DNA from: Lachnospiraceae bacterium | Lineage (GTDB): Bacteria > Bacillota > Clostridia > Lachnospirales > Lachnospiraceae | Direction of reading: 5' to 3' | Assembly (NCBI GenBank): GCA_017469935.1 | Contig: JAFUFL010000022.1 | Span: 1 to 64,000, forward strand | Length of the DNA: 64,000 nucleotides | Shown: piece after piece, positions 8,932 to 18,094 of the stretch | Layout: each line of letters starts with the position of its first letter | Numbering within the stretch: position 1 is the first letter of the stretch | The notes under the pieces: generated by a model | Told to the model about the DNA's origin: nothing | What the model saw: only the letters and a program-made list of their open reading frames with translations | Databases searched by the model: none | Position numbers and translations under genes: made by a program

Positions 8932-9794
8932 TCCTCAAGGAAGGTATGTTTTTCGCCGTGGATTTTGTATCCGAGGACCTTATTCAGGACTACGTTTTCC
9001 GTGCTGCGGAACAGGTTCTTTTCCACCTGAGGGTTGGTCTTCTTGAGCTCGGCGATCAGATTTTTGGTCTCGAGGCGCTTGGAGCTGATATTGCCCGTCT
9101 CGGCGCCCCGGGCGTTCTCTTCGGTGAACTTGCAGGCGCACTGCAGAAAACGGAGGCCGTTGTAGTCGCGCCAGGCTTTTATGTCGTCCTCGCGGATCAG
9201 GTACATGGGACGGATCAGTTCCATGCCCTCAAAGTTGGTGCTCCGCAGTTTGGGCATCATTGCCTGGTACTGGCCGGAGTAGAGCATTCCCATCAGGATG
9301 GTCTCGATCGCGTCGTCATAGTGGTGGCCGAGCGCTATTTTGTTGCAGCCAAGAGCCTTGGCTCTGCTGTACAGATATCCCCTTCGCATTCTCGCACAGA
9401 GATAGCAGGGGGATTTTTCTATTTGGAAGACCGAATCGAAGATGGGCGAGTCGAATATGGTCACCGGTATGCCGAGGATGCGGCAGTTCTCCTCGATCAG
9501 GGCGCGGTTGACCGGAAGGTATCCGGGGTCCATGCAGAGGAAGGTCAGGCTGAAGGGGAACTTATTGTGCCGCTTGATCTCCTGGAAGAGCTTGGCCATG
9601 AGCATGGAGTCTTTGCCGCCGGAGATGCAGACGGCGATGTTGTCGCCTTCCTCGATGAGCCCGTATTGGACGACTGCTTTTTCGAAGCGCCCCTCCAGGT
9701 CGTGCTTGAATTTCTTGCGTATGCTTTTTTCTATATCCTCCTGGCTGTTAGGGGGATTGTCCCCGTACAGCGAGGAAACGAATTCATCTGACAT
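8925..9794 (-). CDS. TtcA-family tRNA sulfurtransferase (PP-loop ATPase)
   Basis: The 289-residue protein has the PP-loop SGGKDSM (about residues 60-66), a CxxC pair in PCYLCARMRRG and a later Cys in the CACKF segment. This matches TtcA-type enzymes, which bind an iron-sulfur cluster with three cysteines and thiolate cytidine 32 of tRNA. The segment GHHYDDAIET is also typical. Similar clostridial proteins are often labelled simply ATP-binding protein. It runs convergent to maf and lies downstream of pyrBI on the same strand, separated by a 39-bp repeat tract. I am confident of the family, less of the exact modified base. Confidence 0.85.
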   Translation of the reverse strand: MSDEFVSSLYGDNPPNSQEDIEKSIRKKFKHDLEGRFEKAVVQYGLIEEGDNIAVCISGGKDSMLMAKLFQEIKRHNKFPFSLTFLCMDPGYLPVNRALIEENCRILGIPVTIFDSPIFDSVFQIEKSPCYLCARMRRGYLYSRAKALGCNKIALGHHYDDAIETILMGMLYSGQYQAMMPKLRSTNFEGMELIRPMYLIREDDIKAWRDYNGLRFLQCACKFTEENARGAETGNISSKRLETKNLIAELKKTNPQVEKNLFRSTENVVLNKVLGYKIHGEKHTFLEDY

Positions 9795-9830
9795 ATTGTC
9801 GTATTACTCCAAATAAAGTGATTGGTATAT

Positions 9831-9925
9831 GCGCCGCCATTCGGGGATAGCGTTGAAGACAGTGCGAACGCGCCGTCGGTCGGGGACAGCATTGATGGCA
9901 GTGCAAACGCGCCGCCGGTCAGACA
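9831..9925. repeat. 39-bp tandem repeat between pyrI and the TtcA-like gene
   Basis: Two full imperfect copies (9831-9869 and 9870-9908) and a partial third (from 9909) share the start GCGCCGYC and the end GAC/GGCAGTGCRAAC. The rest of the gap (9795-9974) holds a small GC-rich hairpin at about 9948-9963. Open frames through the repeat on both strands have no ribosome binding site and look like chance. Confidence 0.85.
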
Positions 9926-9974
9926 CAAGTTCGAAAGTCGGCACGCGCGGCGCCTTAGCGCCGAAGCCGGCAGA

Positions 9975-10424
9975 TCAGCGGAACCATTTCTCGCGCTCGC
10001 CCGCAGAATATTTCTCCTCGCAGTAGCGGCAGCGGTAGATCTTGCGCCTTGCGTCTGCCAGGAAGAAGATGTGGGGGAGCTCCTGCTCGATAGAGGAGAT
10101 GCATCTGGGATTGTGGCATTTGAGTACGCCGACGATCTGTTTGGGCATTGTCATTTTCTTTTTCTCGACGATGATACCGCCCTTAATGACGTTGACCGTG
10201 ATATCGGGGTCGATCAGCGCCACGGCGTCGAGGCTGAGCGAGTCGGGGTCGCACTCCACTTTGAGGATGTCCTTGCGGCCCAGTTCGTTGCTGCGCGCAT
10301 TTTTGATGATCGCGACCTGGTAGTCCTCTCTGTCCAGGTGAAGGTAGTGATAGATCAGCATGGCTTTGCCTGCCTCTATGTGGTCAAGAACGATTCCGTT
10401 TTCTATTTTGCCTACGTTTAACAT
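9975..10424 (-). CDS. pyrI: Aspartate carbamoyltransferase regulatory chain
   Basis: The 149-residue protein matches PyrI: an N-terminal nucleotide-binding domain (GIVLDHIEAGKA near residue 10) and a C-terminal zinc domain with CHNPRC and CRYC supplying the four Cys ligands. PyrI joins PyrB into the dodecameric ATCase and transmits feedback by CTP/UTP and activation by ATP, controlling the first committed step of pyrimidine synthesis. It lies directly downstream of pyrB on the minus strand, 83 bp apart, with a 27-bp repeat tract in between. Length is normal. Confidence 0.96.
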   Translation of the reverse strand: MLNVGKIENGIVLDHIEAGKAMLIYHYLHLDREDYQVAIIKNARSNELGRKDILKVECDPDSLSLDAVALIDPDITVNVIKGGIIVEKKKMTMPKQIVGVLKCHNPRCISSIEQELPHIFFLADARRKIYRCRYCEEKYSAGEREKWFR

Positions 10425-10445
10425 CCGGTTCCTCCTTATTTAAGT

Positions 10446-10513
10446 GCCGGTGGTCAGTCAATGCGGTGCGTGGGCGGTAGTCAGCCCACAGGGATGTATG
10501 CCGGTGGTCAGTC
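10446..10513. repeat. 27-bp tandem repeat between pyrB and pyrI
   Basis: GCCGGTGGTCAGTC recurs at 10446 and 10500 with a diverged copy (GGCGGTAGTCAGCC) at 10473, giving an exact 27-bp period. The last copy overlaps the pyrB stop codon. Confidence 0.85.
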
Positions 10514-11425
10514 TACATGAATGTCGAGCAGCGTCAGGATCAGCGCCATGCGGACGTATACGCCGTACTGGACCTGCTTGAAATAGGCGGCGCGGGGATC
10601 CTTGTCGATCTCGACGGAGATCTCGTTGACGCGCGGAAGCGGGTGCAGGACGTACATGTCGTTTTTGGCCCGGCGCATGAGCTTCTCGTTCAAAACATAG
10701 AAGTCCTTGAGTCTTACGTAGTCCTCTTCGTTGAAGAAGCGCTCTCTCTGGACGCGGGTCATGTAAAGGAGGTCGAGCTTGGTGATGACGTCCTCGAGCT
10801 TGATGCACTCCTCATAGGTGTAGCCCTTCTCCTCGAGCAGGTCCGTGATGTAGTCGGGCACTCTGAGCTCGGGCGGAGAGATGAAGACGAAGTGGATGTC
10901 GTCATAGCGCGCCAGGGTCTTGACCAGGGAGTGAACGGTCCTGCCGAACTTGAGGTCGCCGCAGATGCCGATCGTGAAGTGATTGAGCCTTCCCTTGAGC
11001 TGACGGATGGTCATCATATCCAGAAGGGTCTGGGTGGGATGTTCGTGGCCGCCGTCGCCCGCGTTGATGACGGGAATACCCGAGAACTGGGAAGCTACAT
11101 AGGCCGCACCTTCCTTGTTGTGGCGGATGGCCGCTATGTCGGCAAAACAGGAGACGACGCGGATTGTGTCGGCTACACTTTCACCTTTGGCGGCGGAAGA
11201 CTGGGCCGCGCCGGCGAAGCCGAGCGCTTTGCCGCCCAGGTTCATCATGGCTGCCTCGAAGCTGAGCCTGGTTCTGGTGCTTGGCTCGTAGAAGAGCGTT
11301 GCGATTTTCTTGCCGTCGCAGGCGTGCGCGTATTTGTCGGGGTTCTTCTCGATGTCTGCAGCCAGATCAAAGAGCTGTTCGAGTTCCTGAGTGGTAAAAT
11401 CCAATGGTGTTAGACAATGTCGCAT
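10508..11425 (-). CDS. pyrB: Aspartate carbamoyltransferase catalytic chain
   Basis: The 305-residue protein has the carbamoyl-phosphate binding motif STRTRLSFE, the [14 protein letters not shown] segment and the aspartate-loop region, all typical of PyrB. It condenses carbamoyl phosphate with aspartate to carbamoyl aspartate in the cytoplasm. With pyrI downstream it would form the regulated ATCase. Its upstream gap to the next minus-strand gene is 40 bp, so the two uncharacterised genes further right may share transcription. The C-terminus ends inside a 27-bp tandem repeat, which could have altered the last few residues. Confidence 0.97.
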   Translation of the reverse strand: MRHCLTPLDFTTQELEQLFDLAADIEKNPDKYAHACDGKKIATLFYEPSTRTRLSFEAAMMNLGGKALGFAGAAQSSAAKGESVADTIRVVSCFADIAAIRHNKEGAAYVASQFSGIPVINAGDGGHEHPTQTLLDMMTIRQLKGRLNHFTIGICGDLKFGRTVHSLVKTLARYDDIHFVFISPPELRVPDYITDLLEEKGYTYEECIKLEDVITKLDLLYMTRVQRERFFNEEDYVRLKDFYVLNEKLMRRAKNDMYVLHPLPRVNEISVEIDKDPRAAYFKQVQYGVYVRMALILTLLDIHVD

Positions 11426-11465
11426 GAAGACTCCTTTCTTTAAAACACTTTTCGGTGTTATCTGA

Positions 11466-11972
11466 TCACGTCATTGTTTCGAATCCGATCTCGCGGGAAG
11501 CGAGAAACTTTTCCATTATTTCGTCCCAGATCCGGTCGGCGTTCTTGTCGAGCGTAAAGCTCTTGAGCGCGATCCCGGTCACCAGAGTGACCTCGGTTCC
11601 GTCATAGCGGATATTGAGGACCATGGCTCCGATGCTGTCCAGGAGCTGTTGATAGCCTTGTGCGGTCAATATTTTGGCACAGAGGTCCGGGCGAAGCTGC
11701 AGGACGATGGAGAGAGAGGCGGGCGCTTTTTTGCCGCGGATCAGTTCGCGCAGATGGCCGCGCACCTCCGACCAGGCGATCAGCGGATAAGGGTGGTTCG
11801 ATTCGTCCTCCCACTCCTCATTGGAGTAGAAGCTGCGGTTGATCTTGCCGTCCAGGACCCAGGTGACCTGCATACTAAGAGAAGCCTCCTCCAGCAAAAA
11901 AGAATCAAATGATCTGCCGGACAGAAGCTTCGTCATGAAATTTCCTGTTTCAGTGATCTTGAATGCTCTCAT
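11466..11972 (-). CDS. Uncharacterised protein (DUF5721-like)
   Basis: This 168-residue soluble protein has no catalytic motif I recognise and no signal peptide or membrane segment. From memory it resembles the DUF5721 family of Lachnospiraceae, small proteins beginning with a MRAFKI-like strand; that label should be confirmed by a profile search. It contains a hydrophobic core pattern and a [13 protein letters not shown] helix near the C-terminus. It lies upstream of pyrB on the same strand (40 bp) and after a DUF1294 gene (32 bp), suggesting a shared transcript. Confidence 0.7.
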   Translation of the reverse strand: MRAFKITETGNFMTKLLSGRSFDSFLLEEASLSMQVTWVLDGKINRSFYSNEEWEDESNHPYPLIAWSEVRGHLRELIRGKKAPASLSIVLQLRPDLCAKILTAQGYQQLLDSIGAMVLNIRYDGTEVTLVTGIALKSFTLDKNADRIWDEIMEKFLASREIGFETMT

Positions 11973-12004
11973 ATATCCCTCTTGTGATGTAAAAACTGAG
12001 CCTG

Positions 12005-12298
12005 TTACAGGAAAACTATCTTGGATGTGCCTATGTGCAGGGCCAGAAGCGCGCCGATCTGCAGAATCAGGATCAGCGGCAGGCCGTAGCGGAATTTAAT
12101 CTTGCGCTTTTTGTGGCGGAAGATGATCATTCCGGCGATGCAGCCGACAGAGCCGCCCAGAAGCGCAATAATAAGGAGCACGGACTCCGGAATGCGGAAT
12201 CGGCGCTCCATTGCACGTATTTTATCGATGACCATCATGGAAAGGCCGATCAGATTCATGATGACAAAATAGAGAATGAGCATCGTTCTTGTGTTCAT
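12005..12298 (-). CDS. DUF1294 small membrane protein
   Basis: The 97-residue protein has three predicted membrane helices (about residues 6-24, 38-60 and 72-92). Between the second and third is the family motif GGSVGCIAGMIIFRHK followed by a basic loop, which marks DUF1294. The function of the family is unknown. A GGAGA site precedes the ATG on the minus strand. It is the first gene of a possible minus-strand group running toward pyrB and pyrI. Confidence 0.88.
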   Translation of the reverse strand: MNTRTMLILYFVIMNLIGLSMMVIDKIRAMERRFRIPESVLLIIALLGGSVGCIAGMIIFRHKKRKIKFRYGLPLILILQIGALLALHIGTSKIVFL

Positions 12299-12382
12299 GG
12301 CGTCTCCTTTCCAAAATTCCTGTGCTATATTGTATAAGTTTCGATGCGGACATGCAAGAAAAAAAATAAAAACAGTTCAGGG

Positions 12383-12410
12383 CATGCAGAACGGGTCGCG
12401 GTTCTGCATG
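12383..12410 (-). terminator. Hairpin with downstream T-rich tract
   Basis: A perfect 10-bp stem (12383-12392 with 12401-12410) is followed on the minus strand, after about ten bases, by a long T-rich run. It may be a second terminator for argG transcripts behind the one at 12481-12515. Confidence 0.55.
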
Positions 12411-12430
12411 TGCAGGAAAAACCAAAGTAA

Positions 12431-12571
12431 GGGAAATATACCCTGTCAGTAACGACTTTTCACGGGCGGGGAAGCACCGCAAAAAAAAGAGATGACACCA
12501 ATTGTGCCATCTCTTAAATATCACATCTTTCCCGTCCGTGAAACCGGAGTGTATGACAGGGTATATTTCCC
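12431..12571. repeat. 141-bp nested palindrome just after argG
   Basis: Outer arms of 18 bp, GGGAAATATACCCTGTCA at 12431-12448 and its exact complement at 12554-12571, enclose a second pair of arms (12457-12473 with 12528-12543, two or three mismatches). Inside these is a central terminator hairpin. The right outer arm begins 16 bp after the argG stop. The arrangement could be one long folded RNA or a small inverted-repeat element. Confidence 0.85.
12481..12515 (-). terminator. argG terminator
   Basis: Read on the minus strand, a hairpin with arms AGAGATG and CATCTCT plus an inner CAC/GTG pair is followed by eight T residues. It sits at the centre of the nested palindrome. Confidence 0.85.
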
Positions 12572-12587
12572 GCACGCAGGTTTTCAA

Positions 12588-13820
12588 TTACTGCTTATTC
12601 TTTTCCACTTCCTGCATCTTCATGGCGCGGACCTTCTCAGGAAGTCCGAAGAGGTTGATGAACCCTTCCGCGTCGTGGTGGTTGTAGAGCTCACCGGTCG
12701 TGAAGGAAGCCAGGCTCTCATTGTAGAGGCTGTAAGGAGAAGTGGTTCCGGCCTTGATGATGTTGCCCTTGTACAGGCCGAACTTGACTTCGCCGGTTAC
12801 ATACTTCTGGGTGGACTCGATGAAGGCCTGCTCTGCTTCGCGAAGAGGAGAGAACCACTTTCCTTCGTAGACAAGGCTGGCAAACTTGTGGCCGATCTCA
12901 TCCTTTACTTCATAGGTCTTGCGGTCGAGGACGAGCTCCTCGAGCTGCTGGTGCGCTTCCATGAGGATGGTTCCGCCGGGGGTCTCATAGACGCCGCGGG
13001 ACTTCATGCCGACGACACGGTTCTCGACGATGTCGATGATGCCGATGCCGTTCTCGCCGCCGAGCTTGTTGAGCTTGCGGATGATGTCAGCGACCTTCAT
13101 GGGCTCGCCGTTGATGGTCTTGGGAACGCCCTGCTCGAATGTCATGGTCACGTAGGTGATCTCATCGGGAGCCTTCATGGGTGTTTTGCTAAGGACCAGA
13201 AGGTGGTCGTAATTGGGCATTACAGCGGGATCCTCGAGCTCAAGGCCTTCGTGACTGATGTGCCAGAGGTTGCGGTCGCGGCTGTAGCTGCTGTCAGCGG
13301 AGAAGGGGAGATCGATGCCGTGCTTCTTGCAGAACTCGATCTCGGACTCACGGGAGTCCATGTTCCACTTGTCGCTCCGCCATGCGGCGATGATGCGAAG
13401 ATCGGGAGCCAGCGCCTTGATGCCGAGCTCGAAACGGATCTGGTCGTTACCTTTGCCGGTTGCGCCGTGGCAGATGGTGGTAGCACCTTCCTTGCGGGCG
13501 ATCTCGACCAGCTTCTTGGCGATCAGCGGGCGGGCCATGGAGGTGCCCAGAAGATATTTGTTCTCGTATACGGCGTGTGCCTGTACGCAGGGAACGATGT
13601 ACTCCTCGGCGAACTCATCGTTTACATCCAGGATGTAGAGTTTGGAGGCGCCGCAATATTTTGCACGCTCTTCGAGGTGCGCGAGCTCCTCTTCCTGGCC
13701 GCAGTCGATGCAGACGCAGATGACGTCAAAATTATAGTTCTCTTTCAGCCACGGAATGATGGCTGTGGTATCAAGGCCGCCGCTGTAGGCGAGAATTACT
13801 TTTTCTTTCTGGTCAGACAT
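12588..13820 (-). CDS. argG: Argininosuccinate synthase
   Basis: The 410-residue protein carries the ATP-binding PP-motif AYSGGLDTTA near its start (residues 10-19) and the citrulline/aspartate binding segment HGATGKGNDQIRFE. It joins citrulline and aspartate using ATP to give argininosuccinate, the penultimate step of arginine synthesis. It is transcribed away from the GNAT-argJBD genes, and the shared upstream region holds several TGCAT palindromes that are good candidates for ArgR sites. argH is not next to it in this window. Length and motifs are normal. Confidence 0.97.
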   Translation of the reverse strand: MSDQKEKVILAYSGGLDTTAIIPWLKENYNFDVICVCIDCGQEEELAHLEERAKYCGASKLYILDVNDEFAEEYIVPCVQAHAVYENKYLLGTSMARPLIAKKLVEIARKEGATTICHGATGKGNDQIRFELGIKALAPDLRIIAAWRSDKWNMDSRESEIEFCKKHGIDLPFSADSSYSRDRNLWHISHEGLELEDPAVMPNYDHLLVLSKTPMKAPDEITYVTMTFEQGVPKTINGEPMKVADIIRKLNKLGGENGIGIIDIVENRVVGMKSRGVYETPGGTILMEAHQQLEELVLDRKTYEVKDEIGHKFASLVYEGKWFSPLREAEQAFIESTQKYVTGEVKFGLYKGNIIKAGTTSPYSLYNESLASFTTGELYNHHDAEGFINLFGLPEKVRAMKMQEVEKNKQ

Positions 13821-13944
13821 TTGTATTTCCTCCGTTTTATATCATTCATTTTATTTGGTCAGCGGTTCTTACAATTGAGTACTATACATCAGCAAAGCTC
13901 CATTTGCAATAGGAAATATTAAAATTAATTAATAAAAACATTAA

Positions 13945-14020
13945 ATTATGCATTGAAATATGCATAATATGTGCTTATAATGCATAAAAGATGCATATTC
14001 ACTGCATAATTTGCATAATA
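13945..14020. promoter_or_regulatory. Probable ArgR operator cluster between argG and argJBD
   Basis: Within 76 bp there are six TGCAT words arranged as palindromes: ATTATGCAT-N6-ATGCATAAT (13945-13968, 9-bp perfect arms), ATGCAT-N5-ATGCAT (13980-13996) and two direct TGCATAAT copies (14003-14019). ArgR binds AT-rich palindromes of about 18 bp in tandem at arginine operators. Position between divergent arginine operons supports the call; the exact box consensus of this organism is inferred. Confidence 0.72.
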
Positions 14021-14139
14021 TTAAAATAGAGACAAATAAATTTTTTTCCTTTATTATGTGCGAAATTGTGTTATTATCTCGAAGGGAAGAACAAAACGTC
14101 TGAAACAGAGAAAAGTATTATATTTATAAAGGAAGTTGA

Positions 14140-14616
14140 ATGGATAATATTGAGATTCGCCCTATGGTCATCGAGGACTATGAGAAGGTTCACAAACTGT
14201 GGATCGGCATAAGAGGATTCGGGATCCGCAGTATCGACGACTCGAGAGAAGATATAGAGAGGTTTCTGGAGCGGAACCCGACCACGAGCGTCGTCGCATG
14301 TATCGGCGACAAGATCGTCGGGTCCATACTCTGCGGGCACGACGGAAGGCAGGCCTGTTTCTATCACGTGTGCGTGAAGAAGTCTTACAGAAGGCAGGGC
14401 ATCGCCACAAGAATGGTCATCTACTGCATGAATGTTCTGAAGGAACTTAAGATCAACAAGATCGCACTCATCGCATTTACCAAGAACGATGCGGGCAACG
14501 CATTCTGGAAACAGATCGGCTGGACGTGCCGGTCGGACTGCAATTATTACGAGTTCGTACTCAATGAGGCCAACATCACGAGATTTATCGAGAGTGAAAG
14601 CGAAACGGAGGACTGA
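14140..14616 (+). CDS. GNAT-family N-acetyltransferase in the arginine operon
   Basis: The 158-residue protein has the GNAT fold, with the acetyl-CoA loop RRQGIAT (motif A) and a C-terminal FWKQIGW segment. GNAT enzymes move an acetyl group from acetyl-CoA to an amine. The gene is first in an operon, 2 bp before argJ and directly after the putative ArgR sites. It may therefore acetylate glutamate or an arginine precursor, or act as a priming N-acetylglutamate synthase; this is inferred from position only, since the sequence does not reveal the substrate. Confidence 0.85.
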   Translation: MDNIEIRPMVIEDYEKVHKLWIGIRGFGIRSIDDSREDIERFLERNPTTSVVACIGDKIVGSILCGHDGRQACFYHVCVKKSYRRQGIATRMVIYCMNVLKELKINKIALIAFTKNDAGNAFWKQIGWTCRSDCNYYEFVLNEANITRFIESESETED

Positions 14617-14618
14617 AT

Positions 14619-15845
14619 ATGAAGAAGATCGAAGGCGGCGTCACCGCCGCGCAGGGTTTTGAAGCCGCGTCGGCAGCGGCCCGCATTAAATATAAAGGAA
14701 GAACGGATATGGCGCTGATCTTCAGCGAAGCGCCCTGTGAGTGCGCGGGAACCTTTACCACGAATGTCGTCAAGGCAGCTCCCGTTATCTGGGACAGAGA
14801 GATGGTTTACAGCGGAGCGGCCGCTCACGCCGTGATCGTCAACTCCGGCATCGCCAACGCTTGTACCGGCAAGGAGGGCATGGACTACTGCAGACAGACC
14901 GCCGAGGAGGCGGCCGCCTGCCTGGACATCCCCGCGGATTCCGTGCTGGTCGGCTCCACCGGCGTCATCGGATTCCAGCTTCCCATCGACCGCATCAAAG
15001 CCGGCGTGAGAATGCTGGCAGAGAATAAGAAGGCGGGCCTCCCGGCAGGAACAGAAGCCGCGAAGGCGATCATGACGACCGATACCGTCCACAAGGAAGT
15101 CGCCTATGAATTTGAGATCGGCGGCAAGAAGGCCGTGATCGGCGGCATGGCCAAGGGCTCCGGCATGATCCACCCCAATATGTGCACCATGCTCGGCTAC
15201 GTGACGACGGACGCCGCGATCGAAAAGAAGCTGCTGCAGAAGGCCCTGAGCGAGATCGTGCAGGAGACCTTCAATATGATCTCCGTCGACGGAGATACTT
15301 CTACCAACGATACGCTGCTGGTCCTGGCAAACGGACTGGCCGGCAACGCGCCCGTGAGCGATCAGAAGAGCGAAGACTACGCCGTCTTTTACGAGGCGCT
15401 GAAAACCGTCTGCAGAGAACTGGCCATGAAGATGGCGGGAGACGGTGAAGGATGCACGAGGCTCATTGAGACCAGAGTCATCCACGCCGACACCCTCGAA
15501 AATGCCAGAATCCTGGCCAAGAGCGTCATCACTTCCAGCCTCACCAAGGCAGCCGTATTCGGCAAAGATGCCAACTGGGGAAGAATCCTGTGCGCACTGG
15601 GCTACTCCGGCGCGCAGTTCGATCCGGAGAATTGTGATCTCTATTTTGGCGAGGGAGAGGACAGGATTCTGATCTTCACCGACGGCAGTGCGGCAGATTA
15701 CAGCGAGGAGAAGGCGACAGAGCTCCTCTCCGGCGAGAAAGTGGTCATCACGGCGGATATGCACATGGGCGAAGCGGAAGCGACGGCCTGGGGATGTGAC
15801 CTCACCTATGACTATGTAAAGATCAACGCGGACTACAGAAGCTGA
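14619..15845 (+). CDS. argJ: Bifunctional glutamate N-acetyltransferase / N-acetylglutamate synthase
   Basis: The 408-residue precursor matches ArgJ, including the self-cleavage region KGSGMIHPNMCTML, where the bond before Thr is broken so that Thr becomes the nucleophile of the beta chain. The residue before Thr is Cys rather than the usual Ala. ArgJ transfers acetyl from N-acetylornithine to glutamate, recycling the group in arginine synthesis; some enzymes also use acetyl-CoA. It is followed by argB after 97 bp of AT-rich sequence. argC is not in the window. Confidence 0.96.
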   Translation: MKKIEGGVTAAQGFEAASAAARIKYKGRTDMALIFSEAPCECAGTFTTNVVKAAPVIWDREMVYSGAAAHAVIVNSGIANACTGKEGMDYCRQTAEEAAACLDIPADSVLVGSTGVIGFQLPIDRIKAGVRMLAENKKAGLPAGTEAAKAIMTTDTVHKEVAYEFEIGGKKAVIGGMAKGSGMIHPNMCTMLGYVTTDAAIEKKLLQKALSEIVQETFNMISVDGDTSTNDTLLVLANGLAGNAPVSDQKSEDYAVFYEALKTVCRELAMKMAGDGEGCTRLIETRVIHADTLENARILAKSVITSSLTKAAVFGKDANWGRILCALGYSGAQFDPENCDLYFGEGEDRILIFTDGSAADYSEEKATELLSGEKVVITADMHMGEAEATAWGCDLTYDYVKINADYRS

Positions 15846-15942
15846 CATGTTCGGTCAAAACAGAGAAGGCCGACCGGTTACTCGAAAACATATTTTTTAA
15901 AATAGATGTTTAAAATAGATTTTTATTTAAGAAGGGACTATT

Positions 15943-16845
15943 ATGGAAACCTACCTGAATCGGGAACAGACGGAAGCGCAGCGCAAAGCCTCGGTACTGA
16001 TCGAAGCATTGCCCTATATACAGAAATTCAACCGCAAGATCGTCGTCATCAAGTACGGCGGAAGCGCGATGAACGATGAGGAGCTGCAGAGGAACGTTAT
16101 CAAGGACGTGACGCTCTTAAAGCTCGTCGGCTTCAAGCCCATCATCGTGCACGGCGGCGGCAAGGCCATCAGCAGCTGGGTGAAGAAGAGCGGCAAGGAA
16201 GCGCAGTTTATCAACGGCCTTCGCGTGACGGACGAAGAGACCATGGAGATCGCCGAGATGGTTCTGGGCAGAGTGAACAAGAATCTTGTCCGCATGGTCG
16301 AGGAGCTGGGCGTGAAGTCCGTCGGCATCAGCGGCAAGGACGGAAAGCTTCTCACCGTAAAGAAAAAGTATTCTGACGGCCAGGACATCGGCTTTGTCGG
16401 CGAGGTCACAAAGGTGAGGCCCAAGATCCTCTACGATCTACTGGATAACGACTATCTTCCCATTGTGGCTCCGGTCGGAATGGATGAGAATTTTGACACC
16501 TTCAATATCAACGCGGACGAGGCAGCCAGCGCCATCGCAAAATCCGTCAAGGCGGACAGACTGGTCTATCTGACAGATATTGCGGGTCTCTACAGGGATA
16601 TCAATGATCCGACTTCCTTTATCAACCGCATCACGATCGCGGAGGCGGAAAAGATGATCGAGGACGGAATTATCGGCGGCGGAATGCTGCCCAAGCTCTC
16701 CAACTGCACGCAGGCCGTGCGTGGCGGAGTGCACAGAGTCCATATCCTGGACGGAAGGATCCCGCACAGCATGCTTCTGGAATTCTTCACCGATAAGGGA
16801 ATCGGAACCATGTTCCACCTGACCAGCGACACGGATATGAACTGA
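15943..16845 (+). CDS. argB: Acetylglutamate kinase
   Basis: The 300-residue amino-acid kinase has the KYGGSAM phosphate loop (residues 34-40) and the substrate loop [10 protein letters not shown]. It phosphorylates N-acetylglutamate with ATP in the second arginine step and is the usual point of feedback inhibition by arginine in organisms using ArgJ. An N-terminal helix (about residues 1-25) precedes the core, a feature of arginine-sensitive hexameric forms; whether this one is inhibited is inference. It lies between argJ and argD. Confidence 0.97.
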   Translation: METYLNREQTEAQRKASVLIEALPYIQKFNRKIVVIKYGGSAMNDEELQRNVIKDVTLLKLVGFKPIIVHGGGKAISSWVKKSGKEAQFINGLRVTDEETMEIAEMVLGRVNKNLVRMVEELGVKSVGISGKDGKLLTVKKKYSDGQDIGFVGEVTKVRPKILYDLLDNDYLPIVAPVGMDENFDTFNINADEAASAIAKSVKADRLVYLTDIAGLYRDINDPTSFINRITIAEAEKMIEDGIIGGGMLPKLSNCTQAVRGGVHRVHILDGRIPHSMLLEFFTDKGIGTMFHLTSDTDMN

Positions 16846-16891
16846 CAGATTTTTAGATGAAAGCGGTCTTTACCGCAGGAAGGCGCCAGCA

Positions 16892-18094
16892 ATGAGTGAA
16901 ATGATGAAAAAGATGATCGACCAGGCCGAGGCAGACCTGCTGCACACTTATAACCGCTACCAGGTGGTGCTCGATCACGGCGAAGGTATGTATCTCTACG
17001 ATGTGGATGGCAAGAAGTACCTGGACTTCATGTCCGGAATCGGCGTATTCGCGCTCGGCTACAGCAACGAGTACTACGAGAACGCGGTGAAGGAGCAGGT
17101 CGGAAAGATCCTGCACACTTCCAACTATTTCTACAATGAACCCGCGATCAAGGCCGCGCACAGACTCAAAGAGCTCAGCGGAATGGACAGAGTATTTTTT
17201 GCCAATTCCGGCGCGGAAGCTGTCGAGGGCGCCCTCAAGGCGGCCGTCAAGTACGCCTATGTGAAGGACGGAGGAAAAGACCATCAGATAGTGGCTCTGG
17301 AGCACTCCTTCCACGGCCGCACCTACGGAGCACTCTCCGTAACGGGCAACAGCCACTACAGGGAGGCCTTCGGCGCCATGCCCTGCGAGGCCCGGTTTGC
17401 CAAAATGAACGACCTGGAAAGCGTTCTGGAGGCCGTGACGGACAAGACCTGCGCCATCATCATGGAAGTGGTGCAGGGCGAGGGCGGCATCGTGCCGGCC
17501 GAGGAAGAATTCCTGAAAGCCGTCCGCGCGCTGTGCGATGAGAAGGACATCCTCCTGATCTTCGACGAAGTGCAGTGCGGAATGGGCCGCACGGGCTATA
17601 TGTTCGCCTGGCAGAAATTCGGGATCAAGCCGGATATCATGACGACGGCCAAGGCGCTTGGCTGCGGCGTGCCCGTAGGAGCTTTCCTGATGACGCAGAA
17701 GGTCGCGGATCACTCCCTGACGGCCGGCGATCACGGCACGACCTACGGCGGAAATCCTCTGGCCTGCGCAGCTGTCAACGCGGTTCTGGACCAGTACGAG
17801 GCGCTCGGGATCACGGAGCACGTGCAGAAGACCGCCCCTTATCTCGAGAGAAAGCTCGATGAGATGGTGGCAAAATATGATTACTGCCTGCTCAGACGCG
17901 GCCGCGGCTTCATGCAGGGCCTGGTCTGCAAGGGACCTGTCAAAGATGTGATCGCGGACGCAATGGACAACGGACTGATCCTGATCAACGCCGGCGCCGA
18001 CATCATCCGGATCCTTCCGCCGCTCGTAATTACGGAGAAAGAGATCGACGAAATGGTGCAGATCCTGGGGCAGGCACTTGCCAAAATGCAGTAA
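16892..18094 (+). CDS. argD: Acetylornithine aminotransferase
   Basis: The 400-residue class III PLP aminotransferase has the FHGRTYGALS segment, the FDEVQCGMGRTG motif and the PLP lysine in TTAKALGCGVP. It converts N-acetylglutamate semialdehyde to N-acetylornithine using glutamate, and such enzymes can also serve lysine synthesis. It is the last gene of the GNAT-argJ-argB-argD group and is followed by a clear terminator at 18181. The start ATG follows a GGAAGG-like site. Confidence 0.96.
   Translation: MSEMMKKMIDQAEADLLHTYNRYQVVLDHGEGMYLYDVDGKKYLDFMSGIGVFALGYSNEYYENAVKEQVGKILHTSNYFYNEPAIKAAHRLKELSGMDRVFFANSGAEAVEGALKAAVKYAYVKDGGKDHQIVALEHSFHGRTYGALSVTGNSHYREAFGAMPCEARFAKMNDLESVLEAVTDKTCAIIMEVVQGEGGIVPAEEEFLKAVRALCDEKDILLIFDEVQCGMGRTGYMFAWQKFGIKPDIMTTAKALGCGVPVGAFLMTQKVADHSLTAGDHGTTYGGNPLACAAVNAVLDQYEALGITEHVQKTAPYLERKLDEMVAKYDYCLLRRGRGFMQGLVCKGPVKDVIADAMDNGLILINAGADIIRILPPLVITEKEIDEMVQILGQALAKMQ

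Noticed and set aside
9822-10421. 199-codon plus-strand open frame opposite pyrI
   Set aside because: It is opposite pyrI and a repeat tract, with no ribosome binding site.
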